A stretch of DNA of 53,643 bases from Clavulina sp. PMI_390 (GCA_015039315.1 WIDE01000094.1:74920-128562), one strand, 5' to 3'; shown: positions 20,945 through 33,523, numbered from the stretch's first letter. Notes: generated by a model from the letters alone, not told the origin. Program-made: numbers and translations.

Positions 20945-23805
20945 ATGATGGACGAAAATCCTCGAGTTTCTGATGAACCAAAACTTGATGCTGCGACTGA
21001 GCACGATTCTGCTGTCTTATCCGACTCTGATACGGCTCCTCTAGTATCGCCGTCACTTGACAAGGGAATTGACAACAAAGACGATGATGTCTACCTTCGA
21101 ACCACTCAGCTCGGCTGCTTCGAGATGATCGAGGAGGTCTCTAGTACAAAATTACACACTCTCCCAGGGATGAGCGTATTCGACCACCTTGATGGATTTC
21201 GAAAGGATTGGCACTACATGTCAAGATTCCTGGGGGATTGCGTGGAGCGGGGCGGGGTCTTCCTAATTGTGTTATGGATCCTCTCTCGCATGATCATCGC
21301 GAGTTCTCCCGCCGTATCACTATACCTGAATGCCCAACTAATGAACTTTGTGAGCAGCCCAAACAAATCTAATAATAATTATCCCAATGTTTGCTCACTT
21401 TCAGTTTGACAGATTGAAACTCTCATCCGCCAAGAACAAGGCGTGCAGACTGTTGGCTATCCTGAATTCTACCGTATCAGCGGCTCTATGATTATTTGGA
21501 GGTTGATGCTTGATCGCATAGTGATGATAGCTAAGTGAGTGTAACCACCTTTGCAAGCGTGTATCATGTACAAACTATGCGCTCCAGCCGACAGGTTGAG
21601 GAACCTCTACAAAACCGCGTCAATTCTTTCTTCGAGGAGAAGCTATTACAAGGTGCATTTACATCTGTCTCTCGGCTGTCCACGAGTGAAACACTAATAT
21701 GTGATTCAGCCAAAGCTCGTTTAGATCTCCCCACCCTAACAGACCCCATCGTGGAAGCGAGGTTCGGGGAAATCACACCCGACATGACGAGAGATCAAGG
21801 ATGGTCCATACTCCTGGCTTTTGCCGTAGTGCCTGCCTCCGTGCTCTCTATCCTGTCGCAGGTGACTGTCCTCTATGGGCTGATTCGAGCGGAAGGAGGA
21901 GGCTGGTTCGCCCTCTTCGTCGCAGTTAACCCGATTTTTGAATACACCTCATGGGTTGATGCCGATCCTCGAGGTAGGATCTCTTGATTCTTCTCCTCTT
22001 TCCATCACCAATCTCATGAAATATGCAATCGCCAGTGGTCTACGTCCACCTTGTCGATCCAATTCTAACACGGATGAGAGAAATGAAAGGGTACATCGAG
22101 TCATCTTATATTCGGCGTCAACTCATCACGGACGGGTTACAAAGCTTCATTCAAGAAGGTCGTGCTTTTGAATTTTGGATATCATCGCCATCGATGTGTT
22201 TACTAATTGGCTGCCTTCAATGCGCAGAATATCATCGGGCTATGGAAGCCTTGGGATCCCGTTGGAATCAATCTCCCCGAAACCTTTATGACAATCAACG
22301 GAGTCAAGGGCGAGTCTTCGTCTCAATCGCTAGTACTCTGGTGGACGAAGCCCCTACAGTAGGTGACACACACTTCTGGCATGGTGTAATGGTCTGCTAA
22401 CGGCGTCACTACAAACAGATTCTGTTCGCTTTCCAGTCCCTTCATAGCGGTAGACCTCTTCCACTAGCGTCCTTGACGTTAATATCAGGAACTGTCTCGT
22501 CAATCGCTTGGCAGCTGCGCAGAACGGCCGAGCAATTCCAAAACGTGACGAGCTTTCATAAAAACGTTAAAGCGCTCTATGACATCATGGAATGGGAGAA
22601 CCAGATAAAAGATGGAGAACTGAGCTACCCCAAACATGAATCGACTGGTGGCATGAAGATCGAGTTCAAGTGAGCCTAGAGTACACATCCAATTTCCAGG
22701 TTTCTCCTCGCTAAGAATACTTCATTAGATCTGTAACCTTCAGGTACCCTCGGGAGGATGAGACAGTGTTGTCAGACTTGTCGTTCGTTATTCAACCTGG
22801 TCAACTTTGTGTCATTGTAGGAGAGAATGGATGTGGCAAGGTGGGTTCAACATCGCCAAAGCATGTCAAGTGATACCACTTATTATCGCGTTGGCAGACC
22901 AGCACAGTGAGCCTCCTAGGGCGATTATATGATGCTACTGAAGGAGAGATCCTCATCGATGATGTTCCTATCCAAGAATGGAAAGGCGACGACCTTCGTC
23001 GTGCGCAGGCTGTCCTTTCCCAAGACTTCCAGTGTTATAGTTCCACGGTTAGTCAAGCACTGTTGCAGGCTGATCTATCGTCTTCACAAAGCTTATTTAG
23101 GTCGGAGAGAATATTGGGTACGGTGACGTCAACCAGCTCGGCAATCGAGAACGCATTCGTGCATGCGCGGAGGCCGCTGGTGCCCTTTCGTTCATCGAAA
23201 AGCAACCTGACGGATTTGACTCCAAGATCTATCCCCAATGGCCTGAGTGGCGAGCGCTAGGCCTAGCGAAACCAAATGGGCCCATCCAGAAAAAGGTCAA
23301 AGAGCTCGAGCGCACCATGGAACTTTCTGGTGGTCAATGGCAACGTCTTGCCATTGCCCGTGCATTCATGCGCATCATACCTGGTGCAGATGAGAAAGAT
23401 TCGCCAAACACCAAACTACTTTGCTTTGATGAACCTTCCAGCGCCCTCGATCCCAAGGCAGAGTTCGGTATGCGGAATCTCCCTCCCACCTACATTTCAT
23501 AGTTCCGTCATTCTTGACCCATCCTCATTCAACAGAACTATTTGAGAAGCTTCGTGCGCAAAAGGGGAAGAAAACACTGATATTCATTACTCAGTGAGTT
23601 TAAGGAGCACATCTTTCGCCCTATTACTGAAATGCCTTCACCCTTCCGCCTCTCTAGTCGATTTGGACATCTCACAAAGCATGCAGATATTATTCTGTAT
23701 ATGAGGGATGGTCGTGTCGCTGAGCAGGGAACACACACTGAGCTCATGAACCTTGGAGGAAGTTATGCTCAACTCTATAACGTCCAAGCTCAGGCTTTCC
23801 AGTAG
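20945..23805 (+). CDS. ABC half-transporter, MsbA/HlyB-like, copy 1 (731 aa, 12 exons)
   Basis: Exons: 20945-21349, 21413-21534, 21588-21652, 21710-21973, 22036-22158, 22228-22358, 22419-22669, 22729-22840, 22898-23047, 23101-23467, 23536-23593 and 23658-23805 (732 codons with stop). An acidic cytosolic N-terminus is followed by a membrane domain with hydrophobic helices, for example around LIVLWILSRMIIASSPAVSL and ILLAFAVVPASVLSILSQVT. One nucleotide-binding domain follows: Walker A GENGCGKTS (spanning intron 8), signature LSGGQWQRLAIARAFM, Walker B LLCFDEPSSALD and switch His in the ITHRFGHL region across intron 11. The substrate is unknown and a homodimer is expected. An in-frame ATG three bases later is also possible. 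The next gene (24444) is a tandem copy with the same exon lengths. Confidence 0.88.
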
Positions 23806-23845
23806 ATTCTGCTATTTCAGGAATCACGCATTGTACGATACGAAG

Positions 23846-23925
23846 TATTTAGGCATCTCACAAAGCATGCTGAGATCAGTCTGTACATCCCAGCCATTCT
23901 AAGAGGTGTTGCTCAAACGTGAGTG
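23846..23925 (+). pseudogene. Decayed fragment of ABC-transporter final exon
   Basis: About 40 nt after the stop of copy 1, GGCATCTCACAAAGCATGC and the following bases repeat the start of its exon 12 (GACATCTCACAAAGCATGC). The match continues weakly through the segment corresponding to the GRVAEQGTH region. No open frame remains. It appears to be a leftover from unequal exchange during the tandem duplication. Confidence 0.65.
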
Positions 23926-24443
23926 AGAGCGGGCAAAGAAGCAACCCGAAAGCGCTGCAGCGTCCCTCACCCTAGGGTCTTGGCAGTGTGTTCCATTTCG
24001 GATGAATATAACGCACGGACAGAATTTATATTTGGTCTTCTCATATCATGATATTGAGCCTGGAGGCACTCGGGCAGCTTGCTCCGACACCATGCGCCCA
24101 TGATAGCGCCCATGACGCTCTGAGTGGGAAGGAATTGTGCCTTGAAACTTTCAGCAGTTCTGAGGCGTTGGGGATGGCTTGCATACATGAGGATGCTGTG
24201 TTGAAACATTTCTTCAGGAGGTGCCGCGAGGGTCGCGCAGAATTTGAACGTGAATTGTTTATTGATGTCAACTGTTTGGCGCAGCCTGAGGCAGTGTGGC
24301 CGTGATGGGCTGACTCACATGCCTACAGCATGTTTCCATATTTATTCCTGGACTTTACTTTGTATCCATCAATCTAAAATTCTTCCCCTCACTACTCCTC
24401 AACCGCACTCAAGACTCTCACATCTCCTGCCGTGTTCGTTGTC
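23926..24443. other. Spacer and promoter between tandem ABC genes
   Basis: About 500 bp without a supported gene. It contains the upstream region of copy 2, including a pyrimidine-rich stretch (about 24370-24430) close to the start codon. Confidence 0.45.
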
Positions 24444-27345
24444 ATGAGTGAAGATGCTACGGCCACTAGCAGCCTCTTAGAGAACATTGATACTTCACCA
24501 GACACAGAATCTACCGCTTTCTCCGACTCTGCATCTGATAACGACTTCGAACATGAACAATCCCCAAAAATCCCGTTATCAAAAGGCAAGGACGCTGATG
24601 ACCAGGAGGACGACCTTTACCTCCAAACCAGCACTTTGGGCTGCTATGAGATGATAGAGGAGATCTCCCGCTCGAGGAAGAAAAGATTTCCAGGGGTGGG
24701 CCTGCTTGAGCACGTGGAAGGTTTCCGAGAAGACTGGCCTTATGTTGCCCGATTCTTGGGGGATTGTGCAGAGCAGGGTGGGGCGCCTTTGCTCGCCCTC
24801 TGGCTGATTGCCCGAGTGATTCTGGCGGCCTCTCCAGCAATCTCGCTATACTTCTCAGCTCGGCTGATGAACTTTGTGAGTACTTGGCGCCACTCACAAA
24901 GCTCCCCGTTGCTCATCCTGCTCTTGATTAGATCCAAGCCCTCATCCGCCAAGAAACGGGAAAGCAGATAATTGGTTTCTCCGAATTCTACCATGTCGCG
25001 GGCTCTGTTCTTGTTTGGAGACTGCTAAATGTCCAAGCAGACTCCGTATTTGAGTGAGTGGGCTAAAGCCAGAGGTGATCGGTGATCATGAAATTGAGGC
25101 TATATTCTTCAAAGACGGCATATTGAGCGACCTCTTCAACATCGAATCAATTCCTTCTTTCAAGAGAGACTTTTTCAAGGTGTGCTTAGTCGCTGAGCCT
25201 CTCCGTGAATTTCATTGTCTCATCGTTGTTCCGAGTAGCCAGAGCCCGTCTCGATCTCCCCACCTCGTCAGACCCAATTGTGGAGGCGAGGTTTGGCGAC
25301 ATCGGACCGGATTGGGTAAAAGACCAAGGGTGGAGAATGTTATCAACATTCGCTGTCGTACCTTCCTCGATCTTCTCAATCATTGCACAAATCAGCGTCC
25401 TCTACGGGTTGATTCAATCTGAGGGAGGCGGATGGTTCGCTATCTTTGCCGCTGTCGGTCCAATCCTGGACTTCCTAACTTGGAACTTGGGCTACTCTAG
25501 AGGTAGAGGCATATATTATATAGGCCTCCCTTTGTAATTTCACTGACGGATCGTGCTTCTCTCTAGTATTCTACGTTCACCTTGTCAACCCACTGCTCAA
25601 GCGAATGAACGAAATGAAGAAATACGTCGAAGGGTCCCATTATCGCCGTCAAGTGATTGCAGACGGTCTACAAGGCTTCATTCAAAAAGGTTACTCTCCT
25701 AGCCCCTCTGTTCTCTTGCATCAGCGTGTCGCTGATCAACCATTGACCTTTTTCACTCCACAGAGTACCATAGAACCCTCAAGGCCCTCACATCGCGTAG
25801 CACAGAATCTCCCCGTGAGATTTTTTATGATCGCAAGACTTTGCTGCAGATGATCTTGCCATTCGTGAGTGCACTGCTCGACGAAGCCCCTACGGTACGC
25901 CGTCCCACAGACTCCAACTGGACATTATATAAGCAGAAGGACTGAAATCACCGATGGTCAGGTCTTGTTTGCTTTTCAATCGCTTCGCCACGGCAAACCT
26001 CTCCCATTGGCTTCACTGACTCTGATATCGTCGACTGTTTCGTCCATCACTTGGCAGTTACGCGATGCAGGGGAAGAGTTCCAAAGTATGACAGGCTTCC
26101 ATAAAAATGTCAGGGCGCTTTACGAAGTAATAGAATGGGAGAACGAGATGAAGGATGGTGAGCTCAGCTATCCGAAGGAGGATATGTCCGGGGGCATGAA
26201 GATTGAGTTCAAGTGAGATTCCGTGGAAAGCTCTCCTTTCTGTCTTCCACCTAATGATACGTTATCCAGATCTGTCTCTTTCAAGTACCCGCGGAAAGAC
26301 GACGATGTCTTGTCAGATTTATCATTCACCATCCAACCTGGTCAACTATGTGTCATCGTAGGGGAGAATGGATGCGGAAAGGTGCGTTTCTCCCGTCCCC
26401 GAAATAGACCTTGAAACGCAGCCCTCATAGCGCTATTGCTTCTAGACCAGCACAGTGAACCTTCTTGGGCGGATGTACGATGTCACTGAAGGAGAGATCC
26501 TTGTCGACGATGTTCCCATTCGGGAGTGGAAAGGAGATGATCTTCGTCGTGCGCAAGCCGTCCTCTACCAGAACTTCTACCATTATGAGACCACTGTGAG
26601 TTGTCAAGAAAATCTTGCGGCCGATCACCAACCAAAAAGGCTCAAATATTGTTCTAGATTGGTGGTAATATCGGATATGGTGATATAGATCACTTCGACG
26701 ATCAAGAACGTATTCGCGCATGTGCCGAGGCTGCTGGTGCTACCTCCTTCATCGAGAAGCAGCCCTCCGGCTTTGATACCGAAATCTTCTCTCAGTATTC
26801 CGAGTGGTCGGAGCTGTCCAAAATAAAACCTGATGGGCCACTCCAGAAGAAGATCAACGAGCTTGAGCAGTCTGTGGATCTATCTGGTGGACAATGGCAA
26901 CGGCTTGCTATTGCCCGCACCTTCATGCGCATGATTGGTGATGCCAATGGTCAGGACGTGCCCAATACGAAGCTTCTTTGTTTCGATGAGCCTTCCAGCG
27001 CCCTTGACCCTAAGGCTGAATTCGGTACGTCTAACACCATCCTCAGTTGAGTGCATCATTCTGAGCAGCTGCTTCCTTACAGAACTATTCGAGAAGCTCC
27101 GCGCCGAGCGGGGAAAGCGGACGCTCATATTTATTACTCAGTGAGTCTGCACTCTCATGCATGCACAAGGTGTTATCTCACTTACCTATCGTGGTAGTCG
27201 GTTCGGTCACCTCACGAAGTACGCAGATATTATCCTATATATGAAGGAAGGTCGCATCGTCGAGCAGGGTACTCATGCTGAGCTGGTAGCGCTGGGTGGA
27301 AGCTACGCTCATCTTTATAACGTGCAAGCACAAGCATTCCAATAG
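24444..27345 (+). CDS. ABC half-transporter, MsbA/HlyB-like, copy 2 (740 aa, 12 exons)
   Basis: Exons: 24444-24875, 24932-25053, 25115-25179, 25239-25502, 25567-25689, 25764-25894, 25962-26212, 26270-26381, 26446-26595, 26658-27024, 27083-27140 and 27198-27345. The start is the ATG at 24444; an in-frame GTG 12 nt earlier is not a fungal start. Exons 2 to 12 have exactly the same lengths and phases as copy 1; only exon 1 differs (432 against 405 nt). The nucleotide-binding domain has GENGCGKTS, LSGGQWQRLAIARTFM, LLCFDEPSSALDPKAE and an EQGTHAEL tail. The membrane domain is preserved, including LIQSEGGGWFAIFAAVG. Function: ATP-driven export of an unknown substrate. Both copies look intact, so they may have diverged in substrate or expression, or form a heterodimer. 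Confidence 0.88.
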
Positions 27346-27801
27346 AATTTGGTACCAGGAAAATAATTCATAAGAATCTGGCTTGGTCTTGCCAGTGATG
27401 GAACTTCTAGCAGTCATGCTGTTCATATTACAATACTGTATATTGCAATCAGGAGCATTGCCACTTCGCCTCATGATAAATCTTTCTCAATCGTTTTGGC
27501 AGCTGAAAAGGGCTCCACTCAAAAATGTGGACGGTGTCCGTTGGGATCCGGCCGGAGGGAGGTATTTCGAGGGAAGTCGTCCACCACGTGGTATAGGGAG
27601 TGTCTGAAAATAGACACCTACGACTCGGAAGAAATACCTGTCCTCTTTTTATTATTGCCTCGTAGATCAAGTCTCCTACATCCCTGCACAGAGGGCCTGT
27701 GTGACGACTGAATAGAGGTATGACGAGGGCGTCACATTGTGGTGTCGTGTTGGGGTCACACCGTCAAGCCTCTGCTCTCAACTTGTTCAACCTCGCGCGA
27801 G
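27346..27801. other. Intergenic region between ABC copy 2 and the sirtuin gene
   Basis: About 450 bp without a supported gene; it should contain the sirtuin promoter. Confidence 0.45.
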
Positions 27802-30451
27802 ATGGTCATCCACCTTGCTCTTAGCGCCATTCACGCGGGCCACGCGTCAAGCACGCCAGCGACATCATCTACGCGCAAGGATCTCACTGCACTCAGTCTT
27901 GCCGTCGCCAAATCTAAACGCGTCGTCGTGGTCACTGGGGCTGGGATCTCGTGTTCGTCTGGAATCCCCGTGAGTCCCACCTGCATTAAATCCCGCGAAA
28001 TGCGTCCATAACACATCATGTCACTGGGACGTACGCCGCGTAGGATTTTCGATCGAGTGATGGTTTATACGCGCTCGTCAAATCGCGCTATCCGAATGTT
28101 GTGCTCAAGGGCAAAGACCTTTTCTCCGCCGGCTTGTTCCGCGAATCAGAGTCGACACAACTCTTCTACACGTTCATCGCCGAGCTCAAGCGCATGATCG
28201 ATAAGGCTCAACCAGGACCGACTCACAAATTCCTCAAGACACTTGACGCAAAGGGGCGTTTGCTCAGAAGTTATACTCAAAACATAGACGGATTTGAAGA
28301 GAGGGCCGGTCTCAGGGGCCATGTAGCCGGAAACGGAAAGACAAAGAAATTCAATGCGAAGGATACTAAGAATGTGCAACTACACGGGGATATTCAGTGA
28401 GCTCACCATCGGCTTCATCCGTGCCGCTATTGCAATGCCGATGTTAATGCGACGTTCTAGTGGTGTGCGATGCGTTATCTGCAGTGCCAACCTCGCTTGT
28501 TCGCCATCATATCTTGAGGCGTTTTTGACGGGTTCACCTCCCGACTGCCCTGAGTGCCTCTCTCGAAGTAGGTCGCAATTGCCATTTCCTTCTTGCATCC
28601 AAGCTAATCAGATTGCTTCTTCAGGTGATGCTCGACTAGCGCGCAACGCTCGGCCCCTTGCCGTTGGCAACCTGAGGCCCTCGATTGTGCTATATGACGA
28701 GCCCCACCCTCTCGGTGAAGAGATTGGCGAGATTTGCTCGTCTGACCTGACAAAGAAGCCCGACCTGCTCGTGATCATGGGGACATCGCTCAAGGTTCAT
28801 GGAATCAAACGTCTCGTGAAGGACTTTGCGAATGCCGTCCACGGTCTTCCCACCAAGGAGGAAGACTCCAACACCAAAACCCAGTCACAACCCGCATCCA
28901 AACCTCAGCCTCCTTCTACTCATCTGCTTACGAACAAGAAGCCTCGCCTAGTCGTGTTTGTCAACCGTACTCCTCCTCCCGCAGACCTCGCTCATATCTT
29001 CGACTACTGGGTTGAGGGTGAGACCGATGCGTGGGTGCAAAAGGTCGAAGCGGACTGGCGCCATGCCCGTCCCCAGGACTGGGAGGTACAAACAACGCTG
29101 TATGGTGACACCGATGTAAAGGGGAAGCCACTCGCAGAAGCAAAGAATACCTTCCAGACAATTAAAGCTGGTGTGAACTCGAAAACAAAATGTGAGTGTT
29201 TTGACTGGGCGGGTTTTCTTCGTGGGAACCGTACTGAAAGCCTGGTTCGTTTCCATAGCACATCTCATGCAAAGCCCGGGCTCAGAGAATGCACTCCCAG
29301 GTCGCGCCACCCTCGCGAATTTCCAACAGCAGCAGCTTCCGCGTGCCCAGGTCGTCCTGCCTCCACTCCACGCCTCTCAACCCAAACCTCGTCCTAATGC
29401 CTCAGGCATGCCACCTCCCCCAACTCTCTCGAAGCATTCGTTATTCTCAGCCTCCCCATCTCGCCCCATCGTACACCGTCAGTCGCTCTGCGAGCTGAAC
29501 CGTCTTGGGACGGATTCTGACAGAGCAACAGCTCGCGAATTTCGTCGCGTTAAAAGTGTAGGCGTGCGCGCGGCGCCAGAGTCGGACACTGAGATGCCCG
29601 GTAGATCTGGGCCTCTCAACCCGGGTCAACGTAGTCCAAAGAAGAAAAAGCTTTCTGACGGGACAGCGCGATTCGTTGGCCTGGCGGATGGTTCAGAGTC
29701 TGAGTTTGGGCAGCCCATGCTCTCACTAGCTCGAGGGCCGTTATTCCCTGCTGTTACTTATTCTACAAAGGGTATGGGGGACATGAGCCTCGATATGATT
29801 GACATGCCACTGTCCCAAGAAACCGTCCGCAACACAGGATTTGACTTTGGTTCCGACGATGAGGATGATTTCTTTTCCCCGCCCGCGGGCCCCCTCATGA
29901 CCTCCACCCCTAATCGCCCGCAAGCTGGGGTAAAAGGGAAGGGTAGGGCCATCTCCAATATTGCCCCCATTCAACCCTCTCGACCTCCTCGTGGTGTGGA
30001 CGACATGAGCCTTGACGTGATTCCTCCTGGTGACCTCCCCGATGCACCTGTTCCCCTCGTCCCATCGGATACGGAGAGTGATCTCAGCGACCCGCCCTCC
30101 CCCAGCCAACTGCTCCTCTCACTACGCTCCAACCAATTCCCTGCTGCTCCCACGGTTTCCACGCGCTCGCGTTCAAAGCCCACTCTCCCTGTGAAGGTAC
30201 CATCCCTCAACGCGAAGCCATTGCTCTCGATTGCTACTGACGCCGGTGGATTCTCGCTGTTGTCGCCGGTTCCTACACCTGCTGTTGTCGACGCTGGACC
30301 TATCAAAGCGCCGCCTGCTCGCCGCCCCACCAGAAAAACGTCTGTTGGTAATGCAGCTACGAGCAAGTCGAAGCTAGTTTCAAACGCTGGGGTGTCGAAG
30401 AACAAGACGAAGGGGAGAGCGGTGAAAAAGAGTGCTTCAGCAGCCATGTGA
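27802..30451 (+). CDS. Sirtuin of the Hst3/Hst4 type with long C-terminal extension (795 aa, five exons)
   Basis: Exons 27802-27969, 28044-28396, 28461-28567, 28625-29191 and 29259-30451 give 796 codons with the stop. The catalytic core occupies roughly residues 35-330. Visible landmarks are the NAD-binding GAGIS, DFRSSDGLY (joined across intron 1), catalytic-site TQNIDGFEERAGL, the base His in VQLHGDI, a four-cysteine zinc site (CVIC ... CPEC), RPSIVLYDEPHPLGEE and MGTSLKVHG. This pattern matches fungal Hst3/Hst4, NAD-dependent deacetylases of histone H3 K56 that protect genome stability. The remaining ~400 residues are disordered and rich in Pro/Ser and basic residues, far longer than the core needs. 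The next gene follows after 448 bp. Confidence 0.9.
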
Positions 30452-30899
30452 GGCCTGTAATCTATTCATGAACGCGCAGAGTGCGCACTTCAGAGTTAAC
30501 GCCTGTAACTTTATTTTCTTATTGTAACGTTGTTCTGTATATTCGTGTTCCCCCCTTTTCCCTTACTATTCAGGAAATTCATATCCTCTGCCAAGCCATC
30601 CATCTACTTGTGCTTATTTCGCGAGAGGGAGCAAGGAGTGAGTGGCAATGATGTTTGGTGCCGTTGTGATCGGCAGTCGACAACAGAAAAGTGATCATCA
30701 ATCCAACCAAACCTCGAACATCATTCGAACTCATTCCGAATCACCAACAGTCAGAACTAATACAGCTCCGTCTCCCGGTTTTCTCCCCTCTTCACTACTT
30801 TCTGCTATCTAGTGCTCTCTCTCATTCCTCAGATTCTCTCTTTCCCTTCTTTCTTTGTAACCTGCTACTGCTCCTCATACGTGTACTCTGAGAGTCACC
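30452..30899. promoter_or_regulatory. Intergenic region with pyrimidine-rich promoter tract
   Basis: About 450 bp lies between the sirtuin and SDR genes. A strongly CT-rich stretch at about 30770-30880, immediately before the SDR start codon, is typical of fungal core promoters. No TATA box is evident. Confidence 0.5.
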
Positions 30900-32788
30900 A
30901 TGAACTACGAGGACGATGACAGCTCGACAAACCCGCTCGCTCCGAGCACCGTACCGTTCAACACGGAACCCTCTCTAGTCTTTGACGCCCTCGACATTGA
31001 TCTCGTTCTCAAAGTGTTGAAGAACACCGCATTCAGTGAGTCTGAACCCGCCGAGTCCTGAGAAGGAGAGAGTGAGCTGGCCTACTGACGAGTCGACCAC
31101 TGGATTTCGTACATAGGTCCTTTCTTCACGTTCTTCATCCCTATTCTGTCGTACGCGCAGAGAGGGAACGCTGAAGCTCCAACGGTGGTGTGGGGAAGTG
31201 TATGGTTCGTGCTCGTCACGCTATTCTGTGAGTTACCTTGCTGCAAGGGCTGCTTCACTTTCTCCGCCTTGCTACTCGATGAACCGACGCTGAACTATTC
31301 ATTTCCTTTATAGGGATTTTCAGCTTCTCTTCCACGGCCTGGAGGAACGGTATGCGCTCGGAGCGCGTCGAGTGGGAAGACCAGATTGTCCTCATCACAG
31401 GTGGTCAGTTATGTTTACCCCACAACTCTCTTATACTATACACCTAACTTCTCGTCCCAATCTTCCGTCTCTATCAAAATGCAGGCGCCTCTGGTGTCGG
31501 CGAGCTCCTCGCTAACACCCTTGCCGTCCGAAACGTCACGGTCATTGTCCTAGACATCAAGACCCCATTCTTCGACAATGGTTTGTTATCCTGTCCTTCT
31601 CGGCCTATCTCTGCAATACCTAAGGTATTCTTCCCTGCCTTCTAGATAACATCAACTTCTACAAGTGTGACGTATCCAACTGGGAGGAGGTCGAGGCAGT
31701 GGCCAAGCAGATCGTTGATGAGGTGTGCAGATTCTGTGTACACCATCTTTCCAAGTTACGAGATTCACTTAGAATGGACCTGTAGATCGGCCATCCCACT
31801 GTTATCATCAACAACGCTGGAGTTGTACAAGGCAAAACCGTCATTGACCTCGACGAAAAGGATGTCAAGCAGTGAGTGTCTCCGAGCACGTCGAGCCACG
31901 CCATCTGTTCGCTGATGCTACTTTGTCTCTCTGTCGTGTTATAGAACAATGGGTGTAAATGTACTTGCGCATTTCTGGACGTTGAAGGCATTCCTCCCTG
32001 AGATGATCAAGCAAAAATCAGGCCACGTCGTAAGTCTGGGAGCGAACTACGCCTTTCCATACATTTCGTACTAACAGCAGGCATTCTTGACCTAGGTAAC
32101 TGTGTCCTCTACCATGGGATACGTGGGTGCTGGGCGCCTTGCTGACTACGTGGCCTCTAAACACGCCCTTATTGGCCTCCACGAGAGCTTGCGCTATGAG
32201 CTTGACAACGTGTGAGTTTGGTTCTCCCAGCCCTCTTTTTGGTGTTCTCGTGTAGATTCTCAACCTCATGCCCGTCCTCGCGATTTTGGCTATGGCTTTT
32301 TCTCTAGGCACAACACCCCTCGAATCCGCACCACGCTCCTCGCACCGGGGTACATGCAAACGGCTCTCTTCTCGCGCTCCCAGTATGGCTCGCCCAACCC
32401 ACCATCAGCCCTGCCAGCCTGGCTCTTCCGCTTCCTGGCCCCGCAACTTGCACCGCACGAAGTCGTGAAGCGCGTCATCGCTGCTATTGACTTACACCAG
32501 TCCCAGGACATCTTGATGCCGTTCTTTGTGAATGTCAGCCAGCACGCGAGGCTGCTGCCCAGCTGGGGACGGGATGCGCTGCAGTGGGTGAGTATTGAGT
32601 TCACGCTCTCTTATCTCATGGGCTCGTCTCATTCACAATTTGTGTGTACTTATAACATTCGTTCGTCATAGATTTCGGGAGCAGACCATATCATGGAGGG
32701 GTTTGTCAAGGTGTCAGGCAGGAGGGAGGACGAGGGGCCGGTTCCTGAAGTGAGGTCGAACGGGTCTGGTCGCGAAAAACAGGATTAG
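30900..32788 (+). CDS. Membrane-anchored short-chain dehydrogenase/reductase (397 aa, ten exons)
   Basis: Ten exons: 30900-31035, 31117-31227, 31314-31403, 31485-31580, 31646-31722, 31786-31871, 31945-32029, 32096-32211, 32308-32587 and 32672-32788 (398 codons with stop). The N-terminal ~100 residues carry two hydrophobic stretches (FFTFFIPILSY and VWFVLVTLFWIFSF), suggesting ER or lipid-droplet anchoring. The Rossmann fold then shows the cofactor motif TGGASGVG, the NNAG structural motif (IINNAGV), the catalytic Ser in TVSSTMG, and YVASK for the Tyr/Lys pair. The layout matches the retinol-dehydrogenase / 17-beta-hydroxysteroid-dehydrogenase-like group (RDH10/DHRS type). The substrate in fungi is usually unknown; a lipid carbonyl is likely. 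Confidence 0.88.
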
Positions 32789-33051
32789 AGAGAGGTAGTT
32801 TTGATTCGGGAAGCAAGGAGGAGGGTGCTTGTATGTATGATAAGTTAGTGTAGCTTTGTGTGTCTGTGTGGATACAGGAACGTTGATCGTTCTGCTGGGT
32901 GATTCTAGCGTGTGGTTTTCTAAGGCGAGTGGGTTGCTAGTAACCACAAGCTGCAGCTGCAAGTGGGTGGGTAGGGAATAGTGTGTATAAGGTAATGGTA
33001 GGTCGATGCTATAGTGGGCCAATAGCAAGCGAGGTGTTGGGTGAAGAGGAA

Positions 33052-33252
33052 TCAATGGTGGCCATGCTCCGACTTGTTCTCCTTGGGTTTTAGGATGGTT
33101 TGTTCGGCGATGAGGTAGGCACCGAATGCAACGACCGCAATACCAAAGCCAGGGAAGAGGTTGCGCATTTGTGTCCGGGTTGAGAAGATTGGTGACTTGC
33201 GCCAGGCCTCTGCCCTTGCCCACGGATCACGATACAGAGGTCCCTCCGACAT
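33052..33252 (-). CDS. NADH:ubiquinone oxidoreductase B12-type subunit (NDUFB3 family, 66 aa)
   Basis: This short single-exon minus-strand gene contains RDPWARAEAWRK near its start, the diagnostic NDUFB3 motif. One transmembrane helix (about residues 33-50, FPGFGIAVVAFGAYLIAEQ) and a short His-rich tail (HGHH) follow. The subunit is an accessory component of the membrane arm of mitochondrial complex I. The length fits the fungal family, which is shorter at the N-terminus than the animal one. It lies tail-to-tail with the SDR gene and head-to-head with topoisomerase I (271 bp between start codons), so the latter two may share a promoter. Confidence 0.82.
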   Translation of the reverse strand: MSEGPLYRDPWARAEAWRKSPIFSTRTQMRNLFPGFGIAVVAFGAYLIAEQTILKPKENKSEHGHH

Positions 33253-33523
33253 GACGATATGTAGACCTAAGTAGAGAGGTTACTTCATTATTACACGTCG
33301 ACTGTAGAAATGACCCACAGCTAAACACACGAGAGCAAGGGTTTGACGGAGACGGCTGCACGTGACGCCGGTGTTTGCCGCGCCAGCTCAGGTGGGAGAT
33401 AAAATTGAAGTCCCCTCTTCTGCTGAGAGACGCCCGAACGACCCCCACGACTGCCCACTTGCTGCCATCTGGAACACGCGGATTCACGCGCTCAACCACC
33501 TGCCCTGCTTTGTTGCCGCCAAA
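33253..33523. promoter_or_regulatory. Divergent promoter of NDUFB3-like and TOP1 genes
   Basis: 271 bp separate two head-to-head start codons. The region must drive both genes. No TATA box is obvious, consistent with housekeeping expression. Confidence 0.5.
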
